Below are positions 54,176-62,518 of a DNA stretch of 64,000 nucleotides, piece after piece (positions within the stretch are counted from its first letter, which is position 1; each line of letters starts with the position of its first letter). The notes below the pieces were generated by a model. It did not search any database, was not told the DNA's origin, and saw nothing but the letters and a program-made list of their open reading frames with translations. Both the position numbers and the translations under genes were made by a program. The DNA is from Phaeovulum sp. (GTDB lineage: Bacteria > Pseudomonadota > Alphaproteobacteria > Rhodobacterales > Rhodobacteraceae), in contig NZ_JAUXPI010000012.1 of the NCBI RefSeq assembly GCF_030684035.1, positions 123,343-187,342 of the forward strand. The letters run 5' to 3'.

Positions 54176-54809
54176 AATGGGTTAGAGAAATATCTTGATA
54201 CAAGATGTTGTGCACCGGCCTGAACGAACGCCTATGGTGAGGGGTCACACCAAGATTTTTCAGCGCCGCGAGATGTTCGGGCGTGGGATAGCCTGCGTTT
54301 TTCTCCCAGCCGTAGCCGGGGTGCTGTTGCGCCAAATCCACCATCAGCGCATCGCGCGCCACCTTGGCGATGATCGAAGCGGCGGCGATGGAAAGGCTGC
54401 GGGCGTCGCCTTTCACAATGCACTCGGCGCTGAGCGGAAGCCCGCGGGGCATCCGGTTACCGTCAATCAGGGCGTGATCCGCACGCAAACGCAGCGCCGC
54501 GAGTGCGCGCCGCATTGCCAGATGCGATGCCTGCAAGATGTTCAGCGCATCGATTTCCGCAACCGAGGCATGGGCCACCGCGCAATCGGCACTGGCCCAG
54601 ATCTCGCCAGCGATTGCCGTGCGCTGATGGGCGGTCAACGCCTTGCTGTCGTTCAGACCGGAGGGGATGCGCGCCGGGTCAAGCACCACCGCGGCGGCGG
54701 TGACAGGGCCGCAAAGCGGCCCGCGCCCGACCTCGTCCACCCCGGCAATGCGAACCAGCCCGCGCACCCGCGCAGCAATTTCATGGGCGAAGTCGGGGGT
54801 GGATCTCAT
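54174..54809 (-). CDS. rnhB: Ribonuclease HII
   Basis: RNase HII removes ribonucleotides from DNA and degrades RNA-DNA hybrids. From ATG 54809 the product is 211 residues; ATG 54827 would add six residues and no ribosome site decides between them. Catalytic carboxylates are in GVDEVGRGPLCGPV and ALIDGNRMPRG, and the SIAAASIIAKVARD block is typical. It is upstream of ccrM on the same strand. Confidence 0.93.
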
Positions 54810-54847
54810 GTCGGCATCAAGCCGCATTCCAGACGCTGGCGCAACGC

Positions 54848-54874
54848 AAAAAGGCGGGGGTTGAAGCCCCCGCC
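54848..54874 (-). terminator. Rho-independent terminator of the 54922 gene
   Basis: On the minus strand, GGCGGGGG and CCCCCGCC arms (54867-54874 and 54853-54860) are followed by TTTTT (plus AAAAA, 54848-54852), about 50 bases after the stop of the small exported protein. Confidence 0.8.
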
Positions 54875-54921
54875 CCCGCCCGCCGCAGGCGTACCATGCA
54901 ACAACACGCGGCGCGAAAACC

Positions 54922-55392
54922 TTAGCGGCGCGAGATTCGGAACCCGGCATCGCTCAGGCACGAGGTGCCATAGACGCGCTGGGTGCCCCAGTCGGTGCGG
55001 ATATCGAAGGCGCAGTTCGAGGGCAACCGTGCGGTCACGCCTTCGTCGCGCAGGCACTGGGCCGAGACAACTTCGCGGTTGCCCGAGTTCAGCCGCACGG
55101 TGCGCAGGCACTTGCCCGGCAGCCAGGTTGCGCGGTTTTCCCAGCCATTGTTGTGATTGTCATTCCAGCCGTTGTTACCCCAGTTGGTGTTCGGCGGTGG
55201 CGCGCGGCGGGGCTGCGGTTGCGGCCGCGCGTTGCCCTTGTTCGCTTCATTGATGACGGCACCGAGCACGGCCATGCCAAGCAGCACCCCCAGAAATTCG
55301 CGCGCGTTCTTGTCAAGCGCTGCGGCGGGCGTGGCGGTGATGCCGGTCAATGCGATGGCGGCGGCGGCGGACAGGGCGATCATGCGTTTCAT
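54922..55392 (-). CDS. Small exported protein with Asn/Trp/Gly-rich linker, unknown
   Basis: The product is 156 residues from ATG 55392 with a clear signal peptide (MKRMIALSAAAAIALTGITA..., cleavage near ATPAAA-LD). A short hydrophobic part (REFLGVLLGMAVLGAVINEA) and a Pro/Gln-rich stretch precede a low-complexity linker NWGNNGWNDNHNNGWENR. The C-terminal region has four Cys (CLRTVRL, QCLRDEG, NCAFDIRTDW, SCLSDAG), suggesting two disulfides. Family not recognised. It is divergent from the 55561 gene, with the paired inverted repeats between them. Confidence 0.8.
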   Translation of the reverse strand: MKRMIALSAAAAIALTGITATPAAALDKNAREFLGVLLGMAVLGAVINEANKGNARPQPQPRRAPPPNTNWGNNGWNDNHNNGWENRATWLPGKCLRTVRLNSGNREVVSAQCLRDEGVTARLPSNCAFDIRTDWGTQRVYGTSCLSDAGFRISRR

Positions 55393-55488
55393 ATCAGCGG
55401 TTCCTCGTGGGGGCGGCTGGCAGGCAGCGCCGGTTGCGATAGGCCGACCCTCACCCCGCAGCGGCCTGCCAAGCAATATCAGCCGCCT

Positions 55489-55533
55489 GCTATCGCATAG
55501 CAGCCCGGTTTCGCGCCCTCGCTATTGAATAGC
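55489..55533. promoter_or_regulatory. Tandem operator-like inverted repeats
   Basis: GCTAT-CGC-ATAGC (55489-55501, arms extend to CTGCTAT/ATAGCAG) and GCTAT-TGA-ATAGC (55521-55533) are perfect inverted repeats with identical half-sites. The centres (55495 and 55527) are 32 bases apart, three helical turns. They are in the divergent gap between the two small exported protein genes. Confidence 0.6.
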
Positions 55534-55560
55534 AACCCGATCTCGGCGCAAATCTGTCGC

Positions 55561-55845
55561 ATGAAAACGCTCATCCCCCTCGCTTTGCTGGTGCTTGCCG
55601 CCAGCCCCGCCAGCGCCCTCTGCTATGCCGATTACAAGGCCAAGCAGGATAGCCCGCTTCGGCTGCACTACGGTGTCGCCCAGCTTCCCGATGCCGCCTG
55701 TGGTTCGGCACAAGCCGCTGCCCAGGCGCTTGCGCCGCGACTGGCGCAAAACGGCTGGACGCTGCTCAATATTCTCTCCATCTTCGGTGCCGAAGGATTG
55801 GAGCAGAGGAAAGCGAGTGCCGGCACGAATTTCCTTCGTTACTGA
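55561..55845 (+). CDS. Small exported protein, unknown
   Basis: The product is 94 residues from ATG 55561 with a signal peptide (MKTLIPLALLVLAASPASA, about 1-19) and a mature part starting LCYADYKAKQDSPLRLHYG. Two Cys (CYADY, AACGSA) may form a disulfide. Similar small proteins occur in other Rhodobacterales as far as I recall, but no function is known. Its last 29 bases overlap the start of the membrane-anchored winged-helix gene in another frame, so the two are probably translationally coupled. Confidence 0.75.
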   Translation: MKTLIPLALLVLAASPASALCYADYKAKQDSPLRLHYGVAQLPDAACGSAQAAAQALAPRLAQNGWTLLNILSIFGAEGLEQRKASAGTNFLRY

Positions 55846-56521
55846 CAGCCTGCGCAGCGGCAATCGCGTGGTGCTCTGGGGCGTCGGCGCGATCGTGGCG
55901 ACACTGGCCGCAGCCGCCGTGGGGCTTTTTGTGGCGCTGCCCGATGCCAATGCCTTCAATGCCCGCGTCGAGCGCATCTTCATGGAAAACGATGCCTTGA
56001 CCGGGGCGGGCGAGGTGCGGCTGCTTGAGGTGCTGGCGCAGTCGGGAACCTCATTCTCCGAGGTGCTGTCGAGCTACCGGGTCATCATCTTCATTCTGCT
56101 GCTGTTCGCCGCAGCGCTGCTGATTGCCGCACTGGTTTTCATGATGATGATCGTCTCGCTCAACCGCCGCATGGGCGAAATTGCGCGTGCTGGCATCGAG
56201 GTGCGCAGCCTTACCATCGCGCGGGCCGAGAACGCGGTGATCCTGAACGACATGGCTTTCAGCCTCACGCCCGCCGCTATCGAGACGCTGGCGGTGCTTG
56301 CCGAGGCGAGGATGGATGATGACGTGCTCTCGGGTGCTGAAATCGAGGCGGTCATTTCGGGGCGGAACGCCGCCGATTGTGACGAGGCAGCCGGGGCGAC
56401 CCGGATCAAGCGGTTGCGCGATGCGCTCGGCAATCAGCTTGTGGCCGAACTTCTGGTGCGCAACATCGCCCGCAAGGGCTATATGCTCGACGTTGACAAG
56501 GCCACCTTGCGCATAACCTGA
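55817..56521 (+). CDS. Membrane-anchored OmpR-type winged-helix protein
   Basis: The product is 234 residues from GTG 55817 (AGAGGAAA upstream). Two membrane helices (about 18-41 and 88-115) enclose a short periplasmic loop of about 45 residues. The C-terminal cytoplasmic part (about 138-234) looks like an OmpR/ToxR-type winged helix: NDMAFSLTPAAIETLAVLAE, LSGAEIEAVISG, TRIKRLRDALGNQ, and RNIARKGYMLDVD. There is no receiver domain. Known ToxR/CadC proteins have the winged helix first and the membrane helix after; here the order is reversed. It could sense the periplasm, perhaps through the co-encoded exported protein. Confidence 0.7.
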   Translation: MPARISFVTDSLRSGNRVVLWGVGAIVATLAAAAVGLFVALPDANAFNARVERIFMENDALTGAGEVRLLEVLAQSGTSFSEVLSSYRVIIFILLLFAAALLIAALVFMMMIVSLNRRMGEIARAGIEVRSLTIARAENAVILNDMAFSLTPAAIETLAVLAEARMDDDVLSGAEIEAVISGRNAADCDEAAGATRIKRLRDALGNQLVAELLVRNIARKGYMLDVDKATLRIT

Positions 56522-56529
56522 AGGCGGTG

Positions 56530-56605
56530 TGGTGACCCCGGATGGATTCGAACCATCGACCTGCCGCTTAGGAGGCGGCCGCTCTATCCCCTGAGCTACG
56601 GGGCC
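56530..56605 (-). tRNA. tRNA-Arg (anticodon CCT)
   Basis: The minus strand folds into a full cloverleaf of 76 bases. The acceptor stem GGCCCCG/CGGGGTC has one G-T pair, the anticodon stem is GCCGC/GCGGC with loop CTCCTAA (anticodon CCT, reads AGG), and the T arm is GATGG-TTCGAAT-CCATC. The 3' CCA is encoded. It converges on the winged-helix gene. Confidence 0.95.
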
Positions 56606-56813
56606 ATTGGTGCCTTAATGCTGGCATTCCGGGCGCGGCGCAAGCGGGCAGAACGCCAGCGCGCGGATTTCGCCGGTCAAGAAAGTTGCGCCAGACAGCG
56701 GAAATATTGCCGTTCCATATCCGTTAGCCATAACATCATCGGGGGCATATACTTGCGCAGTCAAAAGCTTTGGCGCTAAGGATGGGAAAGCCCCTCCACG
56801 AAAGGTTTGCCGC

Positions 56814-57845
56814 GTGAACCGAACACCGCTCGATCCCCGCCGACCTTTGACGTTACGCGATGTTTCCGAAGCCTCGGGCGTGTCCGAGATGACGGTCAGT
56901 CGGGTGTTGCGCAATCGCGGTGACGTGTCGCCCGCGACGCGTGAAAAAGTGCTCGAGGCGGCGCGGCGGCTTGGCTATGTGCCCAACAAGATCGCCGGTG
57001 CCCTTGCCAGCCAGCGCGTCAATCTGGTGGCGGTGATCATCCCGTCGCTTTCGAATCTGGTGTTTCCAGACGTGCTTGGCGGCATATCCGAGGAACTTGA
57101 GGATACCGGGCTGCAACCCGTCGTGGGGGTGACGAAATATTCGCCGCAGCGTGAGGAATCGATACTTTACGAGATGCTTTCGTGGCGGCCTGCCGGTGTC
57201 ATCATTGCCGGGCTGGAACATACGCCAGCGGCGCGCTCGATGCTGGAAAACTCGGGAATTCCGATTGTCGAGATCATGGATGTGGATGGCAAGGGGGTTG
57301 ATGCGGTTGTCGGTATTTCGCACCGGCGCGCCGGGCGCGAGATGGGCAAGGCGGTAATTGCCGCAGGCTACAAACGGATCGGTTTTCTCGGCACCAAGAT
57401 GCCCGACGACCACCGTGCCCGCAAGCGGCTCGAAGGTTTCAACGAGGCACTGGCCGAGGCTGGGCTGGAGCTGGTGGATTCGGTCTATTACTCCGGCGGC
57501 TCGGCGCTTCTGAAGGGGCGCGAAATGACCAAGGCGATTCTGGCGCGGCACCCCGAGATCGATTTTCTCTACTATTCTAACGACATGATCGGTGCTGGCG
57601 GGCTGCTCTGGTGCATCGAAAATGGTTATGACGTGCCGAACAAGCTGGGGCTGGCCGGGTTCAACGGGGTCGATCTGCTCGATGGTCTGCCGCGCAAACT
57701 GGCTACAATGGACGCCTGCCGCCATGAAATCGGAATTCGCGCCGCGCAGATCGTCGCCGGGCGCAGCCATTCCGGGTTGATTGGTGGCGAGGTGGTGGAG
57801 TTGTCGCCGGTGCTGCAACCCGGCGACACGATCCGCAAGGCATAG
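56814..57845 (+). CDS. LacI/GalR-family transcriptional regulator (GntR-like)
   Basis: A 343-residue repressor starting at GTG 56814. The N-terminal LacI helix-turn-helix is LRDVSEASGVSEMTVSRVL, with the hinge helix region RRLGYVPNKIAGALAS. A periplasmic-binding-protein-like sensor domain covers about 65-343. The overall sequence resembles gluconate-type (GntR) regulators. No sugar genes are adjacent, so the ligand is open. The closing hairpin of repeat copy D starts at its stop. Confidence 0.9.
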   Translation: MNRTPLDPRRPLTLRDVSEASGVSEMTVSRVLRNRGDVSPATREKVLEAARRLGYVPNKIAGALASQRVNLVAVIIPSLSNLVFPDVLGGISEELEDTGLQPVVGVTKYSPQREESILYEMLSWRPAGVIIAGLEHTPAARSMLENSGIPIVEIMDVDGKGVDAVVGISHRRAGREMGKAVIAAGYKRIGFLGTKMPDDHRARKRLEGFNEALAEAGLELVDSVYYSGGSALLKGREMTKAILARHPEIDFLYYSNDMIGAGGLLWCIENGYDVPNKLGLAGFNGVDLLDGLPRKLATMDACRHEIGIRAAQIVAGRSHSGLIGGEVVELSPVLQPGDTIRKA

Positions 57846-57915
57846 GGGGCCTCAGCCCCCTCCGGGCCTTGCGGCCCGTTCACCCCCGAGGATACTTGCC
57901 CTGAAGCAGTTTCAA
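57846..57915 (-). repeat. Gene-end interspersed repeat, copy D (long form)
   Basis: On the minus strand, just after the mog stop: AACTGCTTCAGGGCAAGTAT, then CCTCGGGGGTGAAC, hairpin GGGCC-GCAA-GGCCC (57864-57877) and hairpin GGGGGC-TGAG-GCCCCC (57845-57860). It has the same plan as copy B. It fills the gap between convergent LacI-type and mog genes and may terminate both. Confidence 0.7.
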
Positions 57916-58436
57916 GCTTTTGGGCGGAATGCGGTGATCTGCGTCGGGTCGGTTTCGATGCGCGCCGCGCCGATCAGGTCAAGACAATAGGGCACGGCGG
58001 CAAAAACCGCACCAAGGCAGGTGGCGATGGCCGCAGGCTTTCCCGGAAGCGTGATGATCAGGCTATGGCCCGCGATGCCCGCCGTCTGCCGTGACAGAAT
58101 TGCGGTTGGCACCTCGCGCAGGCTCGCGCGGCGCATTTCTTCGCCAAAACCGGCAAGCTCTTTTTCAATGACCAGCGCTGCACCTTCAGGCGTTTCGTCG
58201 CGCGGTGCAGGCCCGGTTCCACCGGTTACCAGAATCAGGTCGGCACCTTCTGCCACAAGTCTGCGCAGGCAGGTCGCCACGCTGTCGCGCCCGTCGGGAA
58301 TGATCTCGCGGGATACGGCAAGGGGCGATGTCACGACACCGCGCAACCAGGCCTCACAGGCCGGGCCGCCCTTGTCTTCGTATTCGCCGCGGCTGGCGCG
58401 GTCGGACACCGTGACAATCGCGGCGCGCGCCGTCAT
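57912..58436 (-). CDS. mog: Molybdopterin adenylyltransferase (MogA-type)
   Basis: Mog adenylates molybdopterin before molybdenum insertion. The product is 174 residues with [20 protein letters not shown], the nucleotide site [18 protein letters not shown] and [12 protein letters not shown], closely matching the E. coli MogA pattern (SDRAS..Y.DKG, GGTGPA.RD.TP, AILSRQ). It overlaps argG by four bases and lies downstream of it. Confidence 0.9.
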   Translation of the reverse strand: MTARAAIVTVSDRASRGEYEDKGGPACEAWLRGVVTSPLAVSREIIPDGRDSVATCLRRLVAEGADLILVTGGTGPAPRDETPEGAALVIEKELAGFGEEMRRASLREVPTAILSRQTAGIAGHSLIITLPGKPAAIATCLGAVFAAVPYCLDLIGAARIETDPTQITAFRPKA

Positions 58437-59662
58437 TTGCGCGCGACCCGGGCGTTGCGGGTGGCGATCAGCTTGAGCCGGAGCGCATTCAGCCGAATGA
58501 AACCCGCCGCGTCCTTCTGGTCGTATGCGCCCGCGTCTTCCTCGAAGGTCACATGGGCTTCGGAATACAGCGAGTGTTCCGACCAGCGCGCCACGGTGCG
58601 GGCGGAGCCCTTGTAAAGCTTCACCCGGACGGTTCCCGAAACATGCTCCTGGCTCTTGTCGATCAGCGCCTGCATCATCTCGCGCTCGGGCGAATACCAG
58701 AAACCGTTGTAGATCAGTTCCGCATAGCGCGGCATGATCGAATCCTTGAGGTGCCCCGCACCCGCATCGAGCGTTATCTGCTCAATGCCGCGGTGCGCCT
58801 CGAGCAGGATCGTGCCGCCGGGGGTTTCGTAGATGCCGCGCGACTTCATTCCGACAAAACGGTTTTCGACGAGATCGAGGCGGCCAACGCCATGCTTGCC
58901 GCCAAGCTCGTTCAGCCGCGTGAGGATCGTGGCGGGCGACATCGCCTCACCGTCGATCGCGACCGCGTCGCCGCGCTCGAAGGTGATTTCCACCATTTCC
59001 GCCACATTGGGCGCGTCTTCCGGGTTCTGGGTGCGCTGGTAAACGTAGGGAGGCGCCTCGTTGGCAGGGTTTTCCAGCGCCTTGCCTTCCGACGAGGTGT
59101 GCAGCAGGTTCGCGTCAACCGAAAATGGTGCCTCTCCGCGCTTGTCCTTGGCAATTGGAATCTGGTTCGCCTCGGCGAATTCGATGAGCTTGGTGCGCGA
59201 GGTCAGATCCCAGAGCCGCCAGGGCGCGATCACCTGGATATGCGGATTGAGCGCGTAGGCCGAAAGCTCGAATCGCACCTGGTCGTTGCCTTTGCCGGTG
59301 GCCCCGTGGGCCACGGCATCGGCACCGCATTCCGCAGCGATCCGCACGAGGTGTTTGGAAATGAGCGGCCGCGCGATCGAGGTGCCCAGAAGATAGAGCC
59401 CCTCATAAAGCGCGTTGGCGCGGAACATCGGAAACACGAAATCGCGCACGAATTCTTCGCGTACATCGACGATATGGATGTTGTCCGGCTTGATCCCCAG
59501 GAGCAGCGCCTTCTTGCGCGCGGGTTCAAGTTCCTCGCCCTGCCCGAGGTCGGCGGTGAAGGTCACCACCTCGCAGCCGTATTCGGTTTGCAGCCATTTC
59601 AGGATGATCGAGGTATCGAGGCCGCCGGAATAGGCAAGCACGACTTTCTTGGGTGCGGACAT
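58433..59662 (-). CDS. argG: Argininosuccinate synthase
   Basis: ArgG condenses citrulline and aspartate in arginine synthesis. From ATG 59662 ([19 protein letters not shown]) the product is 409 residues. The N-type ATP pyrophosphatase motif is [22 protein letters not shown] and the C-terminal [20 protein letters not shown] are typical. The frame opens 18 codons earlier without a likely start. mog is translationally coupled downstream. Confidence 0.96.
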   Translation of the reverse strand: MSAPKKVVLAYSGGLDTSIILKWLQTEYGCEVVTFTADLGQGEELEPARKKALLLGIKPDNIHIVDVREEFVRDFVFPMFRANALYEGLYLLGTSIARPLISKHLVRIAAECGADAVAHGATGKGNDQVRFELSAYALNPHIQVIAPWRLWDLTSRTKLIEFAEANQIPIAKDKRGEAPFSVDANLLHTSSEGKALENPANEAPPYVYQRTQNPEDAPNVAEMVEITFERGDAVAIDGEAMSPATILTRLNELGGKHGVGRLDLVENRFVGMKSRGIYETPGGTILLEAHRGIEQITLDAGAGHLKDSIMPRYAELIYNGFWYSPEREMMQALIDKSQEHVSGTVRVKLYKGSARTVARWSEHSLYSEAHVTFEEDAGAYDQKDAAGFIRLNALRLKLIATRNARVARK

Positions 59663-59734
59663 TGGGGCCTCTGTGCAGGAGTGTTCGATACCGCGTCGGT
59701 TTATTGGGTTTTGCACAGGGCGGCAAGGGTGCGT

Positions 59735-59763
59735 GCCGGGGCGGCGTCCAGCGCTGCCCCGGC
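59735..59763 (-). terminator. Hairpin after the Ala-rich exported protein gene
   Basis: GCCGGGGC (59735-59742) and GCCCCGGC (59756-59763) are perfectly complementary. The structure is just past the minus-strand stop at 59770. There is no T-tract, so termination is only likely. Confidence 0.4.
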
Positions 59764-59769
59764 CGAAAA

Positions 59770-60588
59770 TCAGTAGGTGGTAGGCTCGGGCAAGGCAGGC
59801 TCAAGCCCCAGTTGCGCGCGCAGGAATGCGAGCGCCTCGGGCGAAAGCGTGCGGCCATTGGCGGCGGCGATCAGAGCCTCGGCCTCGGCGGCCTCGGCGG
59901 CGGCCTTTGCTGCTGCGGCGGCGGCTGCCGCTTCGGCCAATGCGATCGCTTCCGCCTCAGCGGCCAAGACCTCGGCTGCCAGCGCCGCAACAGTCGCTTC
60001 CTGCGTTGCCGCCTCGGCCAGTTCGCCCGAAAGCGCCGCGAGGTCGGCGGCATAAGTGGGTGATGCCGGGTCAAGCGCTGCAATGTCGGCATCTATTTCA
60101 TCAGAGGTGCGACCAGAGTAGCCCGCGTTCAACGCAGCAAGCTCGGCTTCAAGCAAGGCCAGCGCTTCGGCTGCGGCGTCCGCCGCGGCGGTCGCGGTAG
60201 CCGCCGTTTCTGCTGACGCGAGTACCGCACCGGCGCTGGTCCGGTAGGTTTCGATCCGGCCGACCTGGCTGTTGGGGGCGGCATTGGCCGCCGCCTGTGC
60301 GCTCGCGTGGTAGGCGTTCAGACCCTTGAGTTCGGAGGCGGGGGCAGCGCCTTCGGGCTTGCCACCACCGTTGCTGCCAGCATTTCCGTTTCTATTTGTG
60401 TTGGCTTCGACACCGGACTCACGCTCGGGTTTGCCGCCCTGATCTGCGCCATTGTTGCCCTTGGCCTCGCTCTTTTCGTTTTTGGCGAACGCCGGGCCGG
60501 CCCCGAATATCCCGCCGGGAAGTGCTGGTACCATCATCAGAGCCGAAACAGCGGCGAAAATCGAGAGCTTTGCAAAGACAGGTTTCAT
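59770..60588 (-). CDS. Ala-rich exported protein, unknown
   Basis: The product is 272 residues with a signal peptide (about 1-36, ending GPAFAKNEK). Residues 37-85 are Gly/Asn/Lys-rich and probably disordered. A more conserved core [30 protein letters not shown] follows at about 88-118. Then come long Ala/Glu-rich helices (about 118-255), with a stretch of nearly pure Ala-Glu-Ala. Family not recognised; I recall the [20 protein letters not shown] core from other Rhodobacterales. Composition suggests a periplasmic or surface fibrous protein. It is divergent from ilvA. Confidence 0.7.
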   Translation of the reverse strand: MKPVFAKLSIFAAVSALMMVPALPGGIFGAGPAFAKNEKSEAKGNNGADQGGKPERESGVEANTNRNGNAGSNGGGKPEGAAPASELKGLNAYHASAQAAANAAPNSQVGRIETYRTSAGAVLASAETAATATAAADAAAEALALLEAELAALNAGYSGRTSDEIDADIAALDPASPTYAADLAALSGELAEAATQEATVAALAAEVLAAEAEAIALAEAAAAAAAAKAAAEAAEAEALIAAANGRTLSPEALAFLRAQLGLEPALPEPTTY

Positions 60589-60778
60589 CGGGAAGCCTCC
60601 TCATGTCTGTCGGTGAGCGGCGCGGCCGCCTGAACGTATCGGATGCAGCAGATGTAGGGCAAAACTGTGGCGATTGACACGCAAGCAGGATCGGATCAGC
60701 GAAGTTCCGCCGCGCGCAGCCCGCTTGACAGCGGCGTTCGAAACTGGCGCAAGGGCTTGACCAAGTCAGGAAGGCACC

Positions 60779-62026
60779 ATGCCCCGGTTCTCAAAATCCG
60801 CCCTTGATGCCACCGCTGCGCTGCGCGCGCTGTTCGAAGCCACCCCCTTGCAGCGCAACGATCACCTGTCGGCGCGCTATGGTGCCGAAATCTGGCTGAA
60901 GCGCGAAGATCTGGCTCCGGTGCGCAGTTACAAGCTGCGCGGTGCCTTCAATGCCATGCGCAAGATGCGCGCAGCGAACCCGGCGCAGTCGCATTTCGTC
61001 TGTGCCAGCGCGGGCAACCATGCGCAGGGCGTGGCCTATGCCTGTCGCCATTTCGGGGTGCAAGGCACGATCTTCATGCCGGTCACCACGCCGCAACAAA
61101 AGATCGACAAGACCCGCACCTTTGGGGGTGACGCGATCGAGATTGTGCTGACCGGCGACTATTTCGACCAGACGCTGGCTGCAAGCCAGCGCTTTTGTTC
61201 CGAGGTCGGGGCGCATTTCCTGTCGCCTTTCGATGATGCCGATGTGATCGAGGGGCAGGCTTCGGTTGCGGTGGAGATACTGGACCAGCTTGGGCGCGCG
61301 CCAGATCTGGTGATCCTGCCGGTTGGCGGCGGCGGTCTGGCCGCCGGGGTGACGGGATATCTGCGCGAGGCTGCGCCGGGGGTCGATTTCCGTTTTGTCG
61401 AGCCGCTGGGCGGTGCCAGTTTTGCGGCGGCGTTGGTGGCGGGCGCACCGGTGACGCTGAAAAAGGTCAACAGTTTCGTTGATGGTGCCGCCGTGGCGCG
61501 GGTGGGGGCGCTGCCGTTTTCCCGCCTTGCGTGGGTGCGCCCGGAACAGGTGTTGCTTGCGCCCGAAGACCGCATCTGCATCACCATGCTCGAAATGCTC
61601 AATGTCGAAGGTATCGTGCTGGAACCGGCTGGCGCGCTTTCGGTTGATGTGCTGCCCGAACTGGCTGGCGAGATTGCGGGCAAGACCGTTGTCTGCGTGA
61701 CTTCGGGCGGCAACTTCGATTTTGAGCGCCTGCCCGAGGTGAAGGAGCGCGCGCAGCGCTATGCCGGGCTGAAAAAATACTTCATTCTGCGCATGCCGCA
61801 ACGCCCCGGCGCGCTGCGCGAGTTTCTGGCCATGCTCGGCCCCGATGACGATATCGCGCGCTTCGAGTATCTGAAGAAATCGGCGCGCAACTTCGGCTCG
61901 GTGCTGATCGGCATCGAAACCAAATCCGCCGCCAATTTCGCCAGACTTGCGGCAGAGCTTGATGCCGCCGGTTTCAGCTACCGCGACATCACCGATGACG
62001 AGGCGCTGGCGGAGTTTCTGGTCTAG
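60779..62026 (+). CDS. ilvA: Threonine ammonia-lyase (threonine dehydratase) IlvA
   Basis: IlvA is the PLP enzyme making 2-oxobutanoate from threonine, the entry to isoleucine synthesis. The product is 415 residues. The PLP Lys is K52 in RSYKLRGAFNAM, the phosphate loop is PVGGGGLAAG, and a single ACT-like regulatory domain forms the C-terminus (about 325-415, starting FILRMPQRPGALREF). This is the short form, with one ACT-like unit rather than two as in E. coli IlvA. Its end overlaps the convergent HPt gene by four bases. Confidence 0.94.
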   Translation: MPRFSKSALDATAALRALFEATPLQRNDHLSARYGAEIWLKREDLAPVRSYKLRGAFNAMRKMRAANPAQSHFVCASAGNHAQGVAYACRHFGVQGTIFMPVTTPQQKIDKTRTFGGDAIEIVLTGDYFDQTLAASQRFCSEVGAHFLSPFDDADVIEGQASVAVEILDQLGRAPDLVILPVGGGGLAAGVTGYLREAAPGVDFRFVEPLGGASFAAALVAGAPVTLKKVNSFVDGAAVARVGALPFSRLAWVRPEQVLLAPEDRICITMLEMLNVEGIVLEPAGALSVDVLPELAGEIAGKTVVCVTSGGNFDFERLPEVKERAQRYAGLKKYFILRMPQRPGALREFLAMLGPDDDIARFEYLKKSARNFGSVLIGIETKSAANFARLAAELDAAGFSYRDITDDEALAEFLV

Positions 62027-62367
62027 GCGACCCGGCTGCCGCCGACCGTACAAAACTCGCCCGCGCGCGCCATGAACGCCGCTTTCGACGAAGCGTAGTT
62101 TGCCACGACCGACTGCACATTGACGGCAGCGCCGCTGCCTGCGGCCGCCATGCGCTCACCATCCTGACAGGCGGCACCGAAGGCGGCAAAGCCCAGGTTC
62201 CAGGCGCTGCCCTTGAGAAAATGCAGCTCGTCCTCGAGTCTTTCGGGCTTGGCCCCCAGCCGGGCAACCACCGCCTCGACCTCGTCGAGAAACAGTTCGA
62301 GCACTTCGGCGAAACCTTCCTCGCCGATTTCGTCGCGCAGCTCGGCCACGCGTTCCCAGTCAATCAT
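62023..62367 (-). CDS. HPt-domain phosphotransfer protein
   Basis: The product is 114 residues from ATG 62367, preferred over ATG 62373 because GGTGGAG is well spaced for it. It is a single histidine phosphotransfer domain with the phospho-accepting His49 in ELHFLKGSAWNLGF. Such proteins pass phosphate between sensor kinases and response regulators. It is divergent from the receiver-PP2C gene, its most likely partner. A CtrA-like site is in the shared gap. Confidence 0.88.
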   Translation of the reverse strand: MIDWERVAELRDEIGEEGFAEVLELFLDEVEAVVARLGAKPERLEDELHFLKGSAWNLGFAAFGAACQDGERMAAAGSGAAVNVQSVVANYASSKAAFMARAGEFCTVGGSRVA

Positions 62368-62454
62368 TTCCATCTCCACCGACCATTTTCCTTCACCGCC
62401 TGCCACGCTAGCCGCAAGAGTTTGTCGAAAGCTTAAAAGTGGCATCTGCCGCAG

Positions 62455-62470
62455 GTTCACCGCACGTTAA
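62455..62470 (-). promoter_or_regulatory. Weak CtrA-like site between HPt and receiver-PP2C genes
   Basis: On the minus strand TTAA-N7-TGAAC has one perfect half-site and one with a single mismatch, spaced as in CtrA boxes. It is 88 bases before the HPt start and about 49 before the receiver-PP2C start. Confidence 0.3.
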
Positions 62471-62518
62471 GCGCCGCCGGGTTAGGTTGCGCCGTCGCGA
62501 GGTGTGAAGGGTTATGTC

